From assembly GCF_000718025.1 (NCBI RefSeq), contig NZ_JODS01000005.1, positions 1 through 64,000 on the forward strand: DNA of 64,000 nt. The letters run 5' to 3'. The position numbers and the translations under genes are program-made. This document shows positions 59,071 to 64,000 of the stretch, in pieces. The DNA comes from Kitasatospora purpeofusca. GTDB taxonomy: Bacteria; Actinomycetota; Actinomycetes; Streptomycetales; Streptomycetaceae. Below the pieces are notes generated by a model. It made no database searches. It worked only from the letters and a program-made list of their open reading frames with translations, and was not told the DNA's origin. How positions within the stretch are numbered: the stretch's first letter is position 1; each line of letters begins with the position of its first letter.

Positions 59071-60128
59071 ACCACCGTGGTCGGGACCGCGGCGGACCGC
59101 GCCGCCGCCGAGGACGGCTCGGCCGGGCCGTCGTCCACCGCCTCACCCGGCACGCCGTCCGTCACGCCGCCCGCCTCGGCGGACGCCGCCAGCCGGCGGT
59201 GCTCCTGCGGGGTCAGCCCGCGCACCCGCTTGAACGCGGTGCTCAGCGCGAACGCGTCGCCGTACCCGACCCGGCGGGCCACCGCCGCGACGGTCAGCCC
59301 CGGGTCGCGCAGCAGGTCCGCCGCCACCGCGAGCCGCCAGTTCGCCAGGTACGCCATCGGCGGCTCGCCGACCAGCGCGGTGAACCGCCGGGCCAGCCCC
59401 GCCCGGGAGACCCCGACCTCGGTGGCGAGCGCCGCCACCGTCCACGGCCGGGCCGGATCGTCGTGCAGCAGCCGCAGCGCCGGACCCACCACCTCGTCCG
59501 CCTGGGCGCGCAGCCAGCCGGGCGCCGCACCGTCCGGGGCGGCGAGCCAGCTCCGCAGCACCCCGACCACCAGCAGGTCCAGCAGCCGGTCCAGCACCAC
59601 CTCCTGGCCCGGCTCGGCCCGGGTGACCTCGGTGGCGAGCAGCCGGACCAGGGTGTCCTCGGTGGTGTCCACCCCGGCGGGCCGCACCAGCAGGGTGGGC
59701 AGGTGGCCCAGCAGCCGGCGGCCGATCTCGTGCTCCGCCAGGTAGGTGCCGGACAGCATGACCGAGGGGCGTTCGTCGTCCGGCCGGGTCTCGCCCCAGG
59801 TCCGCACGCCCAGCGCCATCGAGGTGGCGACGCTGGCGCCGTCCCGGGAGCAGATCTGCCCGGGGCCGATCAGGATGTCCGGCTCGCTCCGCGGGTCGTC
59901 GGCGACCGTGTAGGACTCCGGCCCGCGCAGCAGGGCGAGGTCCCCCGGCCGCACCAGGACCGGATCCGCCCCGTCGGGCATGATCCAGGCCGCGCCGTCC
60001 AGCATGGTGACCAGCGACAGCGGCGCGCGGTCCTCGATCCGCAGGGCCCAGGGCGTGCTGAGGACGGAGCGCAGCACGAACGCGCCACGGGCCTTGGGGC
60101 CGTCGAGCAGCCCGGTCAGGGTGTCCAT
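59055..60128 (-). CDS. AraC-family transcriptional regulator with cupin domain
   Basis: 357 residues: N-terminal cupin_6-type effector domain (PLSLVTMLDGAAWIMPDG, LVRPGDLALLRGPESYTVAD) and two C-terminal helix-turn-helix motifs (WTVAALATEVGVSRAGLARRF; LTVAAVARRVGYGDAFALST), then a ~35-residue Ala/Ser tail. It most likely controls the DUF1772 gene and NmrA-like gene beside it, or a gene for a small-molecule response. No Shine-Dalgarno sequence is evident before the chosen ATG, which fits the start of the cupin fold. Confidence 0.88.
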   Translation of the reverse strand: MDTLTGLLDGPKARGAFVLRSVLSTPWALRIEDRAPLSLVTMLDGAAWIMPDGADPVLVRPGDLALLRGPESYTVADDPRSEPDILIGPGQICSRDGASVATSMALGVRTWGETRPDDERPSVMLSGTYLAEHEIGRRLLGHLPTLLVRPAGVDTTEDTLVRLLATEVTRAEPGQEVVLDRLLDLLVVGVLRSWLAAPDGAAPGWLRAQADEVVGPALRLLHDDPARPWTVAALATEVGVSRAGLARRFTALVGEPPMAYLANWRLAVAADLLRDPGLTVAAVARRVGYGDAFALSTAFKRVRGLTPQEHRRLAASAEAGGVTDGVPGEAVDDGPAEPSSAAARSAAVPTTVVLAAG

Positions 60129-60295
60129 GAGGGGACAGCCTAGACGCGGCGGTGACACGGGCGCCGGTGACGTCGGCCGGGCCGGGCGCGGGTGACGGTC
60201 GGTCAGCGGTCGGCGGGCGGTCAGCGGTCCCCCGACCGACGCGCCCGCGGCAGGTGGTCCGACGGCGCGCAGGCCCACCAGCGACCGGCCCCCGG

Positions 60296-60856
60296 TCAAC
60301 GGGCCGCCGGGCGGCGGTGCAGCAGCAGCGCGCGGGTGAGGGCGACGGCGGCGGCCGTGCAGAGCACCGTGCGGGCGATGTTGGACGTCGTCCAGGTCGG
60401 CTCGAAGGCGGCGCGCACGGCGGCGAGGTCGGTGACGGCGGCGGGGTCGCCGGCCGCGGCGAGCCGGTCGTTGAGCGGGACGTTGACGGCGGAGGTGAGC
60501 ACGAGGGCGGCGAGGTAGAGCAGGGTCGCCACCGCCGTCCACAGGGTGGCGGCACGCTGCCCGGAACGGTGCAGCAGCCAGGTGCCGACGGCCGGCAGGG
60601 CTAGGGCACCGGCGAAGACGGCCCCGAAGACCGGGTTGAGGATGGAGGCGTTGATGTGCTGCATCGCGGTCACGAAGGTGCGGTCGTCGCCGGCGGCGAG
60701 GCCGGGCATGACGGCGACGTCGAAGGCGAGGAAGAGGCCGGCCATCAGGCCGGTCGCGGTGGTGGCGGCGGCCAGCACCGGGCCGACGGCGCGGGAGGCG
60801 GTGGTGGTCGCGGCGGCGAGGTCACGGACGGGGGCGGCGCCGAGGGCGGCGGACAT
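60296..60856 (-). CDS. DUF1772 (anthrone-oxygenase-like) membrane protein
   Basis: 186 residues, four hydrophobic helices, with GLMAGLFLAFDVAVMPGLA, NASILNPVFGAVFAG and VNVPLNDRLAAAGDP, the typical family positions. Third DUF1772 gene within 13 kb and the nearest paralogue of the one at 58.4 kb. The chosen ATG has GGAG ten bases upstream. It would overlap the apparent C terminus of the NmrA-like gene, but that end is distorted by a suspect poly-G tract, so the overlap is probably not real. Confidence 0.82.
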   Translation of the reverse strand: MSAALGAAPVRDLAAATTTASRAVGPVLAAATTATGLMAGLFLAFDVAVMPGLAAGDDRTFVTAMQHINASILNPVFGAVFAGALALPAVGTWLLHRSGQRAATLWTAVATLLYLAALVLTSAVNVPLNDRLAAAGDPAAVTDLAAVRAAFEPTWTTSNIARTVLCTAAAVALTRALLLHRRPAAR

Positions 60857-61836
60857 GGCGGGCTCCGGAGGCTGTCGAAGGGGGCGGCGTGGCGAGGGAG
60901 GCGGGGTGGCGAGGGAGGCGAGGGGCGGGACGGGCGGGCGGTCCGGGGATCGCGGCACGGCGGGGGGGGCCCCCGGCCCGCCCCCGGGGGGGGGGCCAGG
61001 GGGGGGGGGGGGGGGGGGCGGTTCCCCGGGCGGCCGAGCGCGCGCCGGACGCCGTCCGCCAGATGGGCGTTGCGGCCGTCCAGGACCATCGAGAACAGGT
61101 CGGCGAACTCGCCGGGCAGGCCGACGGTGGCCAGCACCGCGCGGTACTCCTCCAGGGAGACCGCCGTGAACCGGATCTCGCGCCCGGTCGCCGCCGACAG
61201 TTCGGCGGCCACGTCCGCGAAGGAGAGCAGGCGCGGGCCGGTCAGCTCGTACACCTCGCCGTCGTGGCCGTCCTCGGTGAGCGCCGCCGCGGCGACGTCC
61301 GCGATGTCGTCGACGTCGACGAACGGCTCCACGGCGATCCCGGTCGGCAGCGCCAGTTCACCCGCGAGCACCGGGTCCAGGAAGAAGCTCTCGGAGAAGT
61401 TCTGGTCGAACCAGGCGCAGCGGACCACGGTCCAGCCGGTGCCGACCTCGGCGACCGCCGCCTCGGCGGCCTGCGCCGCCTCCTCGCCGCGCCCCGAGAG
61501 CAGGACCAGGCGGCCGACGCCGGCCTTGGCGGCCCGCCGGGCGAAGGCGCCGACGGTCTCCACGGCGCCGGGGAAGGCCAGGTCGGGGTAGTAGGCGAGG
61601 TAGGCGGCGTCCACACCCTCCAGTGCGGCGTCCCAGGTGGTGTCGTCCGCCCAGTCGAACGGAATCGGTGCGGTGCGGGAGCCGATCCGGGCGGTGCGGC
61701 CGAGGGCGGTGAGGCGCTCGGCGACCCGTCGGCCGGTCTTGCCGGTCCCGCCGGTGACCAGGACGGTCCGGACGGAGGCGGGGGTTTCGGTGGCGGCGGG
61801 CTGCTGGCTGCTCTTCGTGTTCTCGTTCATGGGCAT
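60745..61836 (-). CDS. NmrA/azoreductase-type SDR; C-terminal end unreliable
   Basis: Residues ~22-270 are an atypical SDR of the NmrA/QOR2 (NAD(P)H-binding) type: TVLVTGGTGKTGRRVAERL at the start, WTVVRCAWFDQNFSESFF, VEPFVDVDDIADVAAAAL and VYELTGPRLLSFADVAAEL. Relatives normally end shortly after ADGVRRALGREPRDFADYA-like sequence; here the frame leaves that pattern at ALGRPGNR and continues ~85 residues of Pro/Arg-rich translation through runs of 10 and 20 G. The true stop is probably near 60.95-61.05 kb. GGAG seven bases before the ATG supports the start. Function: probably a redox sensor or reductase. Confidence 0.75.
   Translation of the reverse strand: MPMNENTKSSQQPAATETPASVRTVLVTGGTGKTGRRVAERLTALGRTARIGSRTAPIPFDWADDTTWDAALEGVDAAYLAYYPDLAFPGAVETVGAFARRAAKAGVGRLVLLSGRGEEAAQAAEAAVAEVGTGWTVVRCAWFDQNFSESFFLDPVLAGELALPTGIAVEPFVDVDDIADVAAAALTEDGHDGEVYELTGPRLLSFADVAAELSAATGREIRFTAVSLEEYRAVLATVGLPGEFADLFSMVLDGRNAHLADGVRRALGRPGNRPPPPPPLAPPPGAGRGPPPPCRDPRTARPSRPSPPSPPRLPRHAAPFDSLRSPPCPPPSAPPPSVTSPPRPPPPPAPSARCWPPPPPRPA
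60961..61018. other. Suspect G-homopolymer tract
   Basis: Runs of 8 G (60962-60969), 10 G (60986-60995) and 20 G (60999-61018) occur within 60 bases. Nothing similar exists elsewhere in the window. The length is probably wrong, and the reading frame of the NmrA-like gene is lost exactly here. A 17-bp direct duplication lies just to the left (~60887-60920). Confidence 0.8.
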
Positions 61837-61989
61837 CAGTCAACTCCGCGCGCCACCGCGTCGACATGGTCCTCGCGCTCAGCCGCATGTGTGCGCGTCT
61901 ACGGCACCGCGAGGGCACCCGGGCGGGACCGCCGCGGCCGGGCACGGCGGTCCGAGCCGTGCGGCGCCGCAGCGGTCCGACCCGTGCGG

Positions 61990-62805
61990 CTACGGCGTCC
62001 CGAGCGGCGGGCGGACGGCCGTCACCACGGTGGCGTCGAGGTCCTCGTCGTAGCCGAGGGCGGCGGTGAGCCCGGCCGCCGCGACCACGCCGAGGGCCGC
62101 CTCGGCCTGCTGGTCGCTGGTCTCGAACAGCAGCGCACCGCCCGGGGCCAGCCAGTGCGGGGCGTCGGCGGCGACCCGGCGCAGCACGTCGAGGCCGTCG
62201 GCGCCGCCGTCCAGGGCCGGCCGGGCCTCGTGCACCCGGGCCTCGGCCGGGAGGAACTCGATGTCGGCGGTGGGCACGTAGGGGACGTTGGCGAGCAGGA
62301 CGTCCACCCGGCCGCGCAGGCCGGTCGGCAGGGCGTCGAAGAGGTCGCCCTCGAACACCTCGGCGCCGGGGGCGGCGGACCGGGCCAGGTTGCGGCGGGC
62401 GCAGCGCACGGCGGCCGGGTCGAGGTCGGCCGCGCACAGCCGCACGGGGTGGCCGGCCTCGGCGGCGAGCGCCGCGCCGAGGGCGCCGCTGCCGCAGCAC
62501 AGGTCGACGACCTGCGCGTGCTCGTGCGTGAGTGCGGCGGCGGTGCGGACCAGGAACTCGCTGCGCCGGCGGGGTACGAACACCCCGGGGTCGACGGCGA
62601 TCCGCAGACCGGCGAACTCGGCCCAGCCGACGACGTGTTCGAGCGGGCGGCCGGCGGCGCGGCCGCGGACCATGGCGGCCAGCCGGGCGGGGGTGTCGGC
62701 GGCGGAGAGCAGGATGCGTGCCTCGTCCTCGGCGAAGACGCAGCCGGCGGCACGCAGCCTTGCGGTCACGGAGGAGCGGAGCGAGGCGGACGGGTGGACA
62801 GGCAA
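61990..62805 (-). CDS. Putative protein-(glutamine-N5) methyltransferase, HemK/PrmC-related
   Basis: 271 residues. A helical N-terminal domain (RLRAAGCVFAEDEARILL) and a Rossmann methyltransferase domain with VVDLCCGSGALGAAL (SAM binding), AADLDPAAVRCARRNL and NVPYVP at the catalytic NPPY position. Close relatives methylate release-factor glutamines, but this group (short N-terminal part, NVPY) is the variant often annotated only as putative N5-glutamine methyltransferase. A TTG start was chosen, six bases after GAGGGG; no ATG or GTG in frame has comparable support. A 24-codon ORF lies upstream on the same strand. Confidence 0.82.
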   Translation of the reverse strand: MPVHPSASLRSSVTARLRAAGCVFAEDEARILLSAADTPARLAAMVRGRAAGRPLEHVVGWAEFAGLRIAVDPGVFVPRRRSEFLVRTAAALTHEHAQVVDLCCGSGALGAALAAEAGHPVRLCAADLDPAAVRCARRNLARSAAPGAEVFEGDLFDALPTGLRGRVDVLLANVPYVPTADIEFLPAEARVHEARPALDGGADGLDVLRRVAADAPHWLAPGGALLFETSDQQAEAALGVVAAAGLTAALGYDEDLDATVVTAVRPPLGTP

Positions 62806-62904
62806 GGGAACCCCTCGGAGCACAGGTGGAGGACATCGTCCGACCCGGGGCTCTCCGCGCACATCTCGCCGGACGGCGGACGCTCCCACGCGGTACGGCC
62901 GGCT

Positions 62905-62979
62905 TCAGGGCCGGGCGTGCACCTGCGTGAGGGCGCCGTGGTCACGGCCGGGGAGCACCCGATCCGGCACAGCGGTCAT
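62905..62979 (-). CDS. Possible 24-residue small ORF upstream of the methyltransferase
   Basis: ATG with an excellent GGGGAGGTGAG upstream opens a 24-codon frame (MTAVPDRVLPGRDHGALTQV, then HARP) ending 100 bases before the methyltransferase TTG. The ribosome binding site is far better than that of the methyltransferase itself. It could be a leader peptide or a small protein; it does not show the Cys/His run of known actinomycete leader peptides. The rest of this ~340-base gap holds nothing recognisable. Confidence 0.35.
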   Translation of the reverse strand: MTAVPDRVLPGRDHGALTQVHARP

Positions 62980-63142
62980 GGGTTCTCACCTCCCCGTTCT
63001 TCGCGTTTCCTCTGCGGCGTCCGTCACCTTACCGCAACGGGTCCGACCCCGGGGTGCGGTCCGCCGACGGGCGGCGGCGCGCGCACCCCGGGGCGTCCGG
63101 GCTCCGGGGGCTCGGGGTCTCCGGGGTCCGGGGGCCCGGCGG

Positions 63143-63589
63143 TCAGATGCCGTCGGCGAAGTTCCGGAACGCCGCCCGGGTGCCGTCGCCCGCGATGCCG
63201 TCGATGGCGCCGGTGTACCCCCAGCCGCCGTCCTTCAGCAGCCGCTGCAGTGCCTTGACGGTCTCGGTGCCGGGGATGCCGTCGATCGCGCCGGGGTAGC
63301 CCCAGAACTCCTTGAGGTTGCGCTGGAACGCCTTCCAGCTCTCGGGGCCGAGCTGCCCGTCGACGGCGCCGTTGTAACCCCAGTTCTGCTTCAGCCAGTT
63401 CTGCACGTTCTTGGCCTGCGCGGAGCTGAGCCCGAAGTTCTGGACCGCGCGCACGGCCGGGGCGGCCGCGGCGGAGGTGGTGGCCGCCGTGGCGGTGGTG
63501 GCCGCGCCCGCGGCGGCCACGCCGCCGACGGCGATGCCGAGGGCCAGGCCGAGGGCGACGAGCGGCCCGGTCTTCGTGGTGGATCGCAT
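63143..63589 (-). CDS. Secreted peptidoglycan-binding-like repeat protein
   Basis: 148 residues. Signal peptide 1-~30 (LVALGLALGIAVGGVAAAGA). The mature part has three repeats of the form W-G-Y-x-GA-[IV]-DG-x-x-G-x-x-[ST]: NWGYNGAVDGQLGPES, FWGYPGAIDGIPGTET and GWGYTGAIDGIAGDGT, each followed by a short helix (WKAFQRNL, VKALQRLL, RAAFRNF). This is the peptidoglycan-binding-domain-1 pattern, suggesting wall attachment; no catalytic domain. GGGGAG precedes the ATG. A promoter-proximal palindrome lies upstream. Confidence 0.8.
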   Translation of the reverse strand: MRSTTKTGPLVALGLALGIAVGGVAAAGAATTATAATTSAAAAPAVRAVQNFGLSSAQAKNVQNWLKQNWGYNGAVDGQLGPESWKAFQRNLKEFWGYPGAIDGIPGTETVKALQRLLKDGGWGYTGAIDGIAGDGTRAAFRNFADGI

Positions 63590-63910
63590 GTGGTGCTCCC
63601 CTTCGAGCGGTGGGACGGCCGACGCCCGGTCGCGCCGTCGGACGCGCACGGGCACACATGCCGTAAGCGACGGATCAGTCACCGACAGTGTCGATCCGAC
63701 ACTAACCATCGCCGCCCCGCGGGGTCGAGCGGATATCCGGCCACCCGGCAACGGGCGACACGCGGCCCCGACGGCCTCCGCCGCCCGCCGCACACCCCCG
63801 GAGGCCCGGCCGCCGAAGGATCCCGGCCTTCGCCCCGGGATGGCCGGTTCGCACCCGGAGCACCACCGGCGCGCGAACGGGGCGCGCGCCCTTCGTGGTA
63901 CACCGATCCG
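63590..63910. other. Divergent gap with hyphenated palindrome
   Basis: No gene. AGTGTCG-ATC-CGACACT (63687-63703) is a perfect hyphenated palindrome about 100 bases upstream of the peptidoglycan-binding-like gene; TAGTGT at its edge could be a -10 element on the minus strand, so the site may be an operator. Confidence 0.4.
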
Positions 63911-64000
63911 ATGACGACCTCCCGAGCACCCGGCGCCGTGCTCTGCGACATCGACGGTGTGATCCGGTTCTTCGACCACCGCGAGGTGGACCGCCTGGAG
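63911..64000 (+). CDS. HAD-superfamily hydrolase (start only)
   Basis: Thirty residues are visible. CDIDGVIRFFDH contains the DxDG nucleophile motif I of haloacid-dehalogenase-type phosphatases, a few residues from the N terminus as expected. The remainder lies beyond the window. No clear ribosome binding site; TACACCGATCC precedes the ATG. Confidence 0.75.
   Translation, partial: MTTSRAPGAVLCDIDGVIRFFDHREVDRLE

Noticed and set aside
1..64000. tRNA, rRNA or riboswitch genes
   Set aside because: No cloverleaf, T-loop consensus, rRNA segment or recognisable riboswitch core was found by reading both strands; a covariance-model search would be needed to exclude them fully.

Overview
The window is very GC-rich. 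Its genes use SARP/AfsR, MerR, MarR, TetR and AraC regulators, GTG and TTG starts, GTGA/ATGA overlaps and proline/alanine-rich linkers. This points to a filamentous actinomycete of the Streptomyces/Kitasatospora type. No rRNA, tRNA, CRISPR array or intact insertion sequence was recognised. It reads as accessory chromosome: one clear nonribosomal peptide locus, a possible second natural-product locus, many drug-type exporters paired with regulators, and several broken genes.

Layout. 1-5.3 kb: start of a cold-shock protein, an SDR oxidoreductase, a lipoprotein, a GAP-type membrane protein and a glyoxalase-fold protein. 5.4-20.4 kb: a minus-strand locus with a SARP/NB-ARC regulator and two translationally coupled NRPS genes. 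The first is A-T-C-A-T. The second is C-A-T-TE with a whole MFS exporter fused at its C terminus, so a three-residue assembly line carries its own exporter. 20.5-28.5 kb: ene-reductase, MerR/CynX-type MFS pair, MarR/MFS operon, secreted phytase and another MFS. 28.5-37.6 kb: a truncated hydrolase, a heterodimeric ABC exporter with one degenerate half-site set in each subunit, then a tightly coupled operon (methyltransferase, FemAB-like acyltransferase, unknown, PPOX flavoprotein, deleted nagA) and a trichodiene-synthase-like terpene synthase. 37.9-43.6 kb: TerD, a GNAT remnant, a GNAT/OsmC/pirin operon, a proline-rich protein and an MFS. 43.9-53.2 kb: a DUF5937/ArsR regulator, a BNR-type membrane protein, TetR/DUF1772, a Ser/Thr kinase, SH3 and tandem Nudix proteins. 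53.6-64 kb: a secreted beta/gamma-crystallin plus aerolysin-like protein, TetR/MFS pair, GGCT-fold protein, two more DUF1772 proteins, AraC regulator, NmrA-type SDR next to a suspect poly-G tract, a release-factor-type methyltransferase, a peptidoglycan-binding-like protein and the start of an HAD hydrolase.

Most notable signals: the NRPS-TE-MFS fusion with a cysteine thioesterase nucleophile; three copies of a 12-bp palindrome spaced two helical turns apart inside the first NRPS gene; the beta/gamma-crystallin/aerolysin-like secreted protein; a nagA remnant whose deletion junction is a perfect 25-bp inverted repeat; and a recurring pattern in which short tandem repeats run through gene 3' ends and repeat the stop codon.
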